Shown in pieces: positions 9,145 through 15,904 of a stretch of 64,000 nt of DNA. The DNA comes from UBA4055 sp964648295 (GTDB taxonomy: Bacteria; UBA4055). The translations under genes and the position numbers were made by a program. The stretch is from the NCBI GenBank assembly GCA_964648295.1, contig CAZYNH010000001.1, positions 271,118 through 335,117 of the forward strand, written 5' to 3'. The notes beneath the pieces were generated by a model. That model was given only the letters and a program-made list of their open reading frames with translations. It did no database searches and was not told the DNA's origin. The stretch's first letter is position 1, and each line of letters begins with the position of its first letter.

Positions 9145-9834
9145 TTAACATAAAAATTTTGATGCGGTAATTATAGCTGCGGTCTCGGCTCTCAATGTCC
9201 TTTTGTTCAGTTTGACGGGCAAAAAACCGGCTTTGAGCATTAAGCTTTTTTCCCCGTCCGTAAATCCACCCTCAGGGCCCACGGCGGCAAGGATGTTTCC
9301 TTTTCTTTCGCGGTCAGGAGCATCTCCCGAGATATCGGAAAAGAACTTTCCGTTGAAACCTCCAAGCGCGATAAGTTCTTCGAATCTTATTGTTCCTGAT
9401 ATCTTTACATCGGTATTTCCGCCGCATTGCTTTAAAGCCGAGATCATTGAAGGTTTCAAAGATTCGGTCTTCATTTTCGGGAAGGCTGTGCGTTCAGAAA
9501 TGAAAGGTATGAATTCATAAATACCGAGTTCCGTCAGTTTTTCCATCAGCAGTTTCATCTTTGAATTTTTGTTCAGAAGGGAAACGGCCAGAGAGAGTTT
9601 TACGCAGTTGTAATCCGCATCGGTCTCGATCTTTTCAAGAGGCATCAGAACCAGCTGTTTTTTTGTGCATTCAATGACCTCAGATCTGAACCGGTAACCT
9701 TTTCCGTTTATTACATCAACAGTCTCTGCGGGCTTGATCCTGAGGCTGGAATAAGCGTGCAGAACTTCATTCGCGTCTGAAATGACAAGAGACCGGTCTT
9801 TCTCAATAATGGTATTTGTGTAAAAAGTCTCCAT
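9145..9834 (-). CDS. rsmE: 16S rRNA m3U1498 methyltransferase RsmE
   Basis: SPOUT-class methyltransferase of 229 residues that methylates N3 of U1498 of 16S rRNA using S-adenosylmethionine. The C-terminal trefoil knot carries the family signatures AAVGPEGGFTDGEKSLMLKAG and LNKRTLRAETAAI; the N-terminal part is the PUA-like RNA-binding domain. Length is normal. The ATG at 9834 follows AGGAGG by only two bases. It heads the unit rsmE, DUF1858 protein, squalene-synthase-like enzyme; no convincing promoter was found between it and the tRNA gene upstream, so read-through from the tRNA promoter is possible. Confidence 0.95.
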   Translation of the reverse strand: METFYTNTIIEKDRSLVISDANEVLHAYSSLRIKPAETVDVINGKGYRFRSEVIECTKKQLVLMPLEKIETDADYNCVKLSLAVSLLNKNSKMKLLMEKLTELGIYEFIPFISERTAFPKMKTESLKPSMISALKQCGGNTDVKISGTIRFEELIALGGFNGKFFSDISGDAPDRERKGNILAAVGPEGGFTDGEKSLMLKAGFLPVKLNKRTLRAETAAIITASKFLC

Positions 9835-9914
9835 TACCTCCTCAACATGTCAGGAATATAAGTCAATTAACCCTCGAATGTTATGATTAATTGAATATCC
9901 TTAAAAATTTTTTC

Positions 9915-10003
9915 TGGTGCCTCGGACCGGGGTCGAACCGGTACGGGGTGTGAGCCCCGCTGGATTTTGAGTCCAGTGCGTCTGCCAATTCCGCCACCAA
10001 GGC
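9915..10003 (-). tRNA. tRNA-Leu (anticodon CAA)
   Basis: Read on the minus strand. The acceptor arm pairs GCCTTGG with CCGAGGC, followed by discriminator A and an encoded CCA (9917-9915). The anticodon stem CTGGA/TCCAG encloses the loop CTCAAAA, giving anticodon CAA for UUG codons. A long variable arm (CGGGG/CCCCG) and the TTCGACC T-loop confirm a class II leucine tRNA. It has its own consensus-like promoter just upstream. Confidence 0.97.
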
Positions 10004-10017
10004 AATTTTGGACAGGC

Positions 10018-10046
10018 AAGATAATTATTTTGTTAAGATTTGTCAA
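10018..10046 (-). promoter_or_regulatory. Promoter for tRNA-Leu
   Basis: On the minus strand: a perfect TTGACA (10046-10041), a 17-base spacer and TATCTT (10023-10018), ending 14 bases before the tRNA 5' end. Confidence 0.7.
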
Positions 10047-10055
10047 CTTATAATC

Positions 10056-10084
10056 TTGTGAATCCGTCAGATTTTGCGTATAAT
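10056..10084 (+). promoter_or_regulatory. Promoter for the secreted-protein operon
   Basis: TTGTGA (10056-10061), a 17-base spacer and a perfect TATAAT (10079-10084). Transcription would begin near 10091, which leaves room for a TTG start at 10114 but not really for a GTG at 10093. Confidence 0.6.
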
Positions 10085-10113
10085 GTAAATGTGTGAAGAA
10101 CGCGGGGGCGGAC

Positions 10114-11277
10114 TTGAAATTTTATAACATCATATTCCTGATATTTTCATTATGGAGTTCGGGTTTTTCTGCAGGATTTATGAGACTTTCCGAATTCATA
10201 CCGGCGGAGGCCAAAAATGATACGGCCATCTGGGTGGCGAATCCTGTGCCGGATAAAAATATGGATCCCGACGAGACTCTTGAGATCGATATTTCATACT
10301 CATTCGACTGGAAACCGGACTCAATAGTTTTCTATTCAATTACAGTTTCTGTATTCAGCCTCTCTGATGTTTCGCCGGTCCAGTCAGCGACTTTCAGTGA
10401 GTTTACGAACAGGTTAAGGATAGTAACGAAACCTGAAATTTACGGTCATGCAAGGGTCAGCTACACCGCAAACACAAGCATAGGTTCAGCTACAGACATA
10501 TTTTTACTCCGAGTGGAAAAGTCTGACAGATCGTGGATACCTTCTTCAGGACAGTACAATATTCTGCCCGAAAACTGCTTCGGGAGCGGTAATTCGGCAT
10601 GGAAGGCCGCATCCGCATTTGATCTGGGTGCGGCTGTTTATAAACTTGACTGCATTGAGTTCGGGTACGGACTGGACGGCTCGGCCGACTGGCAGGTAGT
10701 TCTCTTTGACGGGACACCTACAGCTTCCGTTATAAACGGCTTAAGCGGCACAAAGTCGTTCGGCGGGGGTTATTCTTATTTCATCGAAAACATTAATACC
10801 GATATAACCGGAAATATCGCAGTTGTATTTTCCACAAACTCCAATTTTATGGCAATGGAACCCGGCGGGAACAGCGGCAATACCTGGATATATTCCGAAA
10901 GCACAGGATGGGAGAAGCCGAGTCAGATATCCCCCGATTACTCAGGCGCATGGTACATAAGACTGTACATGCTTGACCCTTCAGGTATTCAAGTCACAGC
11001 AGAAAACGATATATCTCATTCTCTTCTGGGGAACTATCCAAACCCTTTCAATAATCAGACCGTTATCTACTGGAACATGGCAAAAACCGGAAATGCGGCT
11101 GTCTGTATCTATAATTCAAAAGGAGAGCTCGTCAGAAAATATGAAAAAGGCTTACTTTCAGCAGGAAATTATTCTTTTGTGTTCGACTCATCAGGTTTCA
11201 ATTCAGGAGTTTATTATTACGAACTTATTATTGACGGAAACAGGGAAGCTTCAAAAAAAATGCTTTATTTGAAATAA
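10114..11277 (+). CDS. Secreted protein with type IX-like C-terminal sorting domain
   Basis: Function unknown. The chosen TTG start at 10114 gives a compact signal peptide (KFYNIIFLIFSLWSSGFSAG); a GTG at 10093 would add seven residues but lies almost at the predicted transcription start. The middle is a beta-rich, aromatic-rich region without a recognised catalytic motif. The last ~85 residues form a Por/T9SS-like sorting domain: it opens with LLGNYPNPFNNQTVI, continues with YNSKGELVRKYEKG and GVYYYELIIDG and ends KKMLYLK, the pattern recognised by the type IX machinery or, alternatively, a FlgD-like Ig fold. Likely exported to the cell surface or outside. The T9SS machinery itself is not in the window. 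Confidence 0.8.
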   Translation: MKFYNIIFLIFSLWSSGFSAGFMRLSEFIPAEAKNDTAIWVANPVPDKNMDPDETLEIDISYSFDWKPDSIVFYSITVSVFSLSDVSPVQSATFSEFTNRLRIVTKPEIYGHARVSYTANTSIGSATDIFLLRVEKSDRSWIPSSGQYNILPENCFGSGNSAWKAASAFDLGAAVYKLDCIEFGYGLDGSADWQVVLFDGTPTASVINGLSGTKSFGGGYSYFIENINTDITGNIAVVFSTNSNFMAMEPGGNSGNTWIYSESTGWEKPSQISPDYSGAWYIRLYMLDPSGIQVTAENDISHSLLGNYPNPFNNQTVIYWNMAKTGNAAVCIYNSKGELVRKYEKGLLSAGNYSFVFDSSGFNSGVYYYELIIDGNREASKKMLYLK

Positions 11278-11285
11278 GGAATATC

Positions 11286-12269
11286 ATGAGAACAAGAATA
11301 GGTATCGCGGGATGCGGGCACTTAGGCAAACTCCACACTAAAATGCATACGATGCTGAACGATATTTCGGAGCTTATCGGAGTATATGATATTAATATAG
11401 AAGCAGCGAAAGCAGCTTCTGAGCAGTTTGGCTGCCGGGCGTTCGGCAATCTGGACGATATGCTTCCGCTGGTCGACGGAGTTGTCGTGGCTGTAGCAAC
11501 GCAGGGGCACTACGAGGTCGCCAAAAAATGCCTCGTGGCCGGCCGGCACGTGTTCATCGAAAAGCCGATAACAGCGACCGTAGCACAGGGCGAGGAACTT
11601 GTAGCTCTGGCAGAAGAAAAAGGGCTAATAATTCAGGTCGGGCAGATCGAGCGGTACAACCCGGCGTTCAGCCAGCTTCACAATTTTGCAATAGAACCCA
11701 AATTCATAGAAGCGCACCGGCTTGCGCCGTTCAATCCGAGAGGTGCGGATGTCTCCGTGGTGCTTGACCTCATGATCCACGATATTGACCTGATCTTAAG
11801 CCTCATAAAATCCGATGTGGAAAAGATCGATGCTGCAGGTGTCGCGGTTGTTACGGACACTACAGACATCGCCAACGTCAGGATCAAGTTCAAAAACGGT
11901 GCGGTAGCAAATATGACGGCTTCAAGGATGTCACTCAAAAAAATGAGAAAGTTCAGGATATTCCAGGAGCATAAATATCTCTCCCTCGATCTTGATACAG
12001 GAATAGCCGATATTTTCTATCTCGCGGATTCAGATACTCAGGTCACTGACGGCATGGCTGTTGCTAACCTGGACCATGTGAAAAAGAAAATAATATATTC
12101 AAAGCGCGATAAGATCGAAGTGAACGCTCTTTTGGAAGAGAACAGGGATTTTGTTAATGCGGTAGCCGGAAAACACAATGTGAAAGTAACCGGCTCTGAC
12201 GGACTTAAAGCACTTAAGGTCGCTGATGAAATATTGAAAGAGATCGCAAATCAGTTCAAAGGGAATTAA
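11286..12269 (+). CDS. Gfo/Idh/MocA family NAD(P)-dependent oxidoreductase
   Basis: 327 residues. The N-terminal Rossmann fold carries GIAGCGHLGKLH, and the family signature EKPITATVAQ follows HVFIEKP. The C-terminal alpha/beta domain contains VLDLMIHDIDLILSL, whose His and Asp usually lie at the active site. Members act on sugars, inositols, sugar nucleotides or biliverdin; the substrate here cannot be read. It starts eight bases after the secreted-protein gene and is followed after one base by prmA, so the three are probably co-transcribed. Confidence 0.9.
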   Translation: MRTRIGIAGCGHLGKLHTKMHTMLNDISELIGVYDINIEAAKAASEQFGCRAFGNLDDMLPLVDGVVVAVATQGHYEVAKKCLVAGRHVFIEKPITATVAQGEELVALAEEKGLIIQVGQIERYNPAFSQLHNFAIEPKFIEAHRLAPFNPRGADVSVVLDLMIHDIDLILSLIKSDVEKIDAAGVAVVTDTTDIANVRIKFKNGAVANMTASRMSLKKMRKFRIFQEHKYLSLDLDTGIADIFYLADSDTQVTDGMAVANLDHVKKKIIYSKRDKIEVNALLEENRDFVNAVAGKHNVKVTGSDGLKALKVADEILKEIANQFKGN

Positions 12270-12270
12270 T

Positions 12271-13131
12271 ATGGAATGGTTTTCTGTTGATGTTGATGTG
12301 AACGACGAAATTGTTAAGGATGTCCTGACCGAGTTCGCTTTCTCGATAGGCTGTCAGGGCATTGAAGACCTTGACGAGACAACATTCGAGGATAAAAGCG
12401 GTTTGAGGCTTTTTTTTGAGGAGGACGAAGATCCTCTTGTGATCATTAATTCGCTTAACCTTTTTTTTCAGGAGCAGGGTCTGAAAGATGTGCCTATAAG
12501 CTCGGAGAAAATTCCGAACACTGACTGGCGGGAGGAATGGAAGAAGACATATGAGCCTGTCGAGGCGGGAAATTTTCTCGTCGTACCCGCATGGATGAAT
12601 GTGGAGACCGATAAAATTAAGATACTCATCGAGCCGAAGATGGCTTTCGGAACAGGCACGCATGAAACTACAAAGCTCATGCTGGAGGAGATAAGCAAGC
12701 ACGATCTAAAGGATACCAGCATTTTTGATGCCGGTTCAGGTTCGGGAATACTTGCCATCGCGGCAGTAAAAATGGGAGCAGTTAGCGTAACCGCGGTCGA
12801 TATAGACGAGGAAAGTTACGATAACTGCAAGGAAAATGCGCATCTGAATAAAGCCGATATGCACATTCATACGAAGTTCTCCACAGAAAGCGATTATGAA
12901 AAAGAGAATGTTTATGATAGCGTTCTGGCAAACATTAACAGGTCGGTACTCGAGGATCTTCTGCCAAAATTCAAGAAGATCGTAAAGCCGGGCGGAATGA
13001 TAATTCTGTCAGGTATCCTCGTTGATGAAAATCACAGGATGTATAAAAGGATAAGCGATGTCGGAGGGCTTGTCGTTGACGGTTATTATGAGAAGAACGA
13101 ATGGTGCCTCATACGGCTGGTAAAGAATTAA
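12271..13131 (+). CDS. prmA: Ribosomal protein L11 methyltransferase PrmA
   Basis: SAM-dependent methyltransferase that trimethylates L11. The 286-residue protein has the small N-terminal L11-recognition domain, the conserved linker NTDWREEWKKTYEPVE, and the catalytic Rossmann domain with MAFGTGTHETT, DAGSGSGILAIAA (SAM loop) and the product-site motif LANINRSVLEDLLP, a variant of the usual NPPY-like region. Length is normal. It begins one base after the oxidoreductase stop and is followed by a strong promoter for the next operon. Confidence 0.95.
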   Translation: MEWFSVDVDVNDEIVKDVLTEFAFSIGCQGIEDLDETTFEDKSGLRLFFEEDEDPLVIINSLNLFFQEQGLKDVPISSEKIPNTDWREEWKKTYEPVEAGNFLVVPAWMNVETDKIKILIEPKMAFGTGTHETTKLMLEEISKHDLKDTSIFDAGSGSGILAIAAVKMGAVSVTAVDIDEESYDNCKENAHLNKADMHIHTKFSTESDYEKENVYDSVLANINRSVLEDLLPKFKKIVKPGGMIILSGILVDENHRMYKRISDVGGLVVDGYYEKNEWCLIRLVKN

Positions 13132-13172
13132 GAGCCATTTTTTGTAAACGCCTGAAGGCATTTATTAACAGA

Positions 13173-13201
13173 TTGACTAAACAGTTTATTTTAGGTATAT
13201 T
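13173..13201 (+). promoter_or_regulatory. Promoter for the PqqD/ATP-grasp/decarboxylase operon
   Basis: TTGACT (13173-13178), a 17-base spacer and TATATT (13196-13201), 37 bases before the first ATG at 13239. It marks a separate transcription unit from prmA. A short inverted repeat (GCCTGAAGGC) lies at about 13150-13159 but has no T-run, so it is not called a terminator. Confidence 0.7.
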
Positions 13202-13238
13202 GTAAACTGCTTTTTTATTTAATTCACGGAGAAATATT

Positions 13239-13481
13239 ATGGATACTGATAAATTATCCGTTCTTGCGGTCAGTGAGAGCGGCTTTATTTTCGATCCTGT
13301 CACGGGGCATTCATATACCGCCAACGTAACAGGTTTGAAGATACTTGAACTTCTCAAGGCCGGCATGGACGAGGATGAGATAAAATCGGCGATCATGGAT
13401 GAATTCGACGCTTCAGACGATGAAGTGACCGTCGATATTCAGGATTTTATTGAAAATCTTAAAAAATATTTCCTGGTTTAG
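13239..13481 (+). CDS. PqqD-like protein (RiPP recognition element fold)
   Basis: An 80-residue protein with the PqqD pattern: a beta-hairpin start (VLAVSESGFIFDPVTGHSYTAN), then VTGLKILELLKAGMDEDEIKSAI and the final helix VDIQDFIENLKKYFLV. PqqD domains form a winged helix-turn-helix that binds leader peptides of ribosomally made, modified peptides and presents them to enzymes. No radical-SAM enzyme or separate precursor peptide is nearby; instead the next genes encode an ATP-grasp ligase and a PLP decarboxylase whose own N-terminus looks leader-like. First gene of the operon, ten bases before the ATP-grasp gene. Fold assignment is by pattern, function is inference. Confidence 0.75.
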   Translation: MDTDKLSVLAVSESGFIFDPVTGHSYTANVTGLKILELLKAGMDEDEIKSAIMDEFDASDDEVTVDIQDFIENLKKYFLV

Positions 13482-13490
13482 GCGGATATA

Positions 13491-14543
13491 ATGAAGCTGA
13501 CAGTAGCCGTAAGCGGAATCAACACGGTCGATAATCCCGGACCCGGATTCGGGATATGCAGGGCATTGAAGGAAAGCAGACTCGACATAAGAACGGTGGG
13601 GCTGGCATATGACGCTCTGGAGCCGGGAATATACCTCGATCATATCATTGATAAAAGCTATATAATGCCGTATCCTTCAGGAAGCAAAGAAGCTTTCGTA
13701 GAGCGGCTGACAGATATTCATGAAAAAGAAGAAATAGATGTTATAATTTCCGCTCTCGACGCTGAACTTCCCATCTATATGGACATTGAGCCGGTACTCG
13801 CTGAAATGGGCATAAAGATGCTTATCCCCACAAGGGAGATGTTCAGGTTAAGAGATAAACTGAGACTGAAAGAGCTTTCGGAAAAGATCGGTGTTAAAGC
13901 ACCGGAATATATCAGCTGCACATCACTTTCAGATCTGCACAAAGCCACTGAAAAACTCGGTTTCCCGTGCATGGTCAAAGGACCGTTCTATGAAGCGTTC
14001 AAAGCGAATTCCCCCGGGGAGGCCGAAAGCTATTTCATCAAGATAGCGGCCGCATGGGGTTATCCGATTATAGCACAGAAGTTCATTCAGGGAGACGAAT
14101 ACGATGTTATAGGCTGCGGGGACGGGAAAGGAAATGATATCGGCGTGTTCGCTATCCGCAAAATGACGATCACCAAGCTCGGTAAGGTCTGGAACGCGGT
14201 AAGCATAAGGAACGATAAGCTGATATCGGCGGCGAAGGATGTTGTGAAGGGACTGAAATGGCGAGGCGGGTTTGAATTCGAAGTGCTGTTGGAGGATAAA
14301 ACCCAGGAGATTTATGTGCTCGAGATCAATCCAAGGTTCCCGGCGTGGGTGTATTTTCCCGCCGGTTGCGGTATTAATCTGCCTGAAAGGATGGTAAGGT
14401 TTTTAACGGGAATGAACTATGAGACTCATTCTGATTATGAGAGCGGTAAACTGATGATAAGATATGTTAACGAAGTGGTAAAGGACATCTCGGATTTCGA
14501 GAAGATAAGCACTTATGGTGAATCAGGAGAGGCGGAAAAATGA
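13491..14543 (+). CDS. ATP-grasp ligase
   Basis: 350 residues with an ATP-grasp fold. The N-terminal third is a Rossmann-like pre-ATP-grasp domain (VAVSGINTVDNPGPGFGICRA). The ATP site has MVKGP (Lys163), AQKFIQGDEYDV (201-206) and the Mg-binding FEFEVLL/VLEINPRFPAW (Glu264, Glu278, Asn280). The layout recalls CarB-like carboxylate-amine ligases, which couple ATP to amide or peptide bond formation through an acyl phosphate. Its substrate is unknown; the neighbours (PqqD-like protein and amino-acid decarboxylase) suggest an amino acid or peptide. It overlaps the decarboxylase gene by four bases (ATGA). Confidence 0.87.
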   Translation: MKLTVAVSGINTVDNPGPGFGICRALKESRLDIRTVGLAYDALEPGIYLDHIIDKSYIMPYPSGSKEAFVERLTDIHEKEEIDVIISALDAELPIYMDIEPVLAEMGIKMLIPTREMFRLRDKLRLKELSEKIGVKAPEYISCTSLSDLHKATEKLGFPCMVKGPFYEAFKANSPGEAESYFIKIAAAWGYPIIAQKFIQGDEYDVIGCGDGKGNDIGVFAIRKMTITKLGKVWNAVSIRNDKLISAAKDVVKGLKWRGGFEFEVLLEDKTQEIYVLEINPRFPAWVYFPAGCGINLPERMVRFLTGMNYETHSDYESGKLMIRYVNEVVKDISDFEKISTYGESGEAEK

Positions 14544-15892
14544 AAAAAGAATACATAAAACCATACATAAAAAGACAGTCGGCCGGAGTGATGAACAAGT
14601 TCGGCGTAACATACAACAAAGGGCACAGGGAAGAGATCGAAGGAGTCCCGGTCGGAAGGCTGACGGACAAATTCGGATCTCCCGTTTTCGTTTTAAGTGA
14701 GAGGATCATAAGGGAAAGATACAGGAAAATATTTTCCTATTTCTCAAGCAGGTACCCGAAAGCGAAAATGAGCTGGTCCTATAAGACCAACTACCTTGGC
14801 GCGGTGTGCTCGATACTTCATCAGGAAGGCGAGACAGCGGAGGTCGTGTCCGATTTCGAGTATGAAAAGGCGAGAAACCTTGGTGTTCCGGGGAACAGGA
14901 TAATTTACAACGGCCCCTATAAACCGCTCGGGTCGCTTGTGACCGCCTTTTCAGACGGCGCGATGGTGAACCTGGACAATTTCGACGAGATCATCAAGGC
15001 CGAGGAAGCCGCAAGAAAGACCGGAAAGAAAGCCCCGGTCGGCATAAGGGTGAACATGGACACCGGCGTTTATCCACAGTGGTCACGGTTCGGCTTCCCG
15101 ATCGAGAACAACGGCGCCTTCAACGCTGCGAAGAGGATATCTCACAGCGAGCATCTGCACCTCGAGGGTATCCACTGCCACATCGGGACTTTCATGATGG
15201 ATCCCAACGCATACAAGGAGGCAGTAAAAAAAGTAGTGCAGCTGATGCGGAAGATAGAAAAGGAATTTGAAATCACAATATCGTACCTCGATTTCGGAGG
15301 CGGTTTTCCCTCGAATAATAAGCTTAAAGGGACCTATCTTCCGCCTGAAGTCGCCGTCCAGCCCGTCGAGAGTTTCATCGACGCCGTGGCGGACACGCTC
15401 TTGGACGAGCTTGCGCCTGATGAATATCCCGATGTTTATCTCGAAACAGGGCGAGCCATAGTGGACGAGGCGGGTTGGCTTATTTCCACCGTCGACGCTG
15501 TCAAACGTCTGCCGGACGGCACGAAGTCATACATCATCGATGCCGGAGTGAATCTGCTGTACACATCAGCCTGGTACAACTACAAGGTCGAGATCGACCG
15601 CGCGGTTCACGGCGCGTATGAGAACAGCATACTTTACGGGCCGCTCTGTATGAACATAGATGTGGTGGTCGAAAGCGCGTTCCTGCCTCCTTTGCCAAAA
15701 GGGACAAGGATAATACTTTCTCCCATGGGAGCGTACAATGTAACACAGTGGATGCAGTTCATCAGATACCGTCCAGCTGTATGTATGATAATGGCGGACG
15801 GCACCCTTGAAGAGATAAGGCGTCCCGAGAGGCTGGAAGATGTTACAGGTCCGGAACGCGTACCGGAAAAACTGAAAAAATTCAATCTGTAA
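14540..15892 (+). CDS. Fold-type III PLP-dependent decarboxylase with leader-like N-terminal tail
   Basis: Related to diaminopimelate/arginine/carboxynorspermidine decarboxylases: alanine-racemase TIM barrel plus C-terminal beta domain, 450 residues. Visible catalytic features: PLP lysine in SYKTN (Lys82), HCHIGT (212-217), phosphate-binding GGG (253-255), ETGR (302-305, usually EPGR), and GPLCMNID with the catalytic Cys370 and Asp374 across the dimer. Before the barrel is a basic tail, EYIKPYIKRQSAGVMNKFG, not part of the classical enzyme and resembling a RiPP leader. Substrate unknown. Not a simple lysA: no lysine or peptidoglycan-precursor genes adjoin it, and it sits between an ATP-grasp enzyme and a UT/M23 fusion. 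Confidence 0.85.
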   Translation: MKKEYIKPYIKRQSAGVMNKFGVTYNKGHREEIEGVPVGRLTDKFGSPVFVLSERIIRERYRKIFSYFSSRYPKAKMSWSYKTNYLGAVCSILHQEGETAEVVSDFEYEKARNLGVPGNRIIYNGPYKPLGSLVTAFSDGAMVNLDNFDEIIKAEEAARKTGKKAPVGIRVNMDTGVYPQWSRFGFPIENNGAFNAAKRISHSEHLHLEGIHCHIGTFMMDPNAYKEAVKKVVQLMRKIEKEFEITISYLDFGGGFPSNNKLKGTYLPPEVAVQPVESFIDAVADTLLDELAPDEYPDVYLETGRAIVDEAGWLISTVDAVKRLPDGTKSYIIDAGVNLLYTSAWYNYKVEIDRAVHGAYENSILYGPLCMNIDVVVESAFLPPLPKGTRIILSPMGAYNVTQWMQFIRYRPAVCMIMADGTLEEIRRPERLEDVTGPERVPEKLKKFNL

Positions 15893-15904
15893 GATCAGGA
15901 AGAA

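Noticed and set aside
12256..12702. Minus-strand reading frame of 148 codons
   Set aside because: Antisense to the first half of prmA, which is clearly coding.
13141..13165. Inverted repeat after prmA as a terminator
   Set aside because: The stem is only four bases and no T-run follows.
14540..15892. Assignment of the decarboxylase as lysA
   Set aside because: Core motifs fit the family, but the extra N-terminal tail, ETGR in place of EPGR and the neighbourhood do not support a specific diaminopimelate role.
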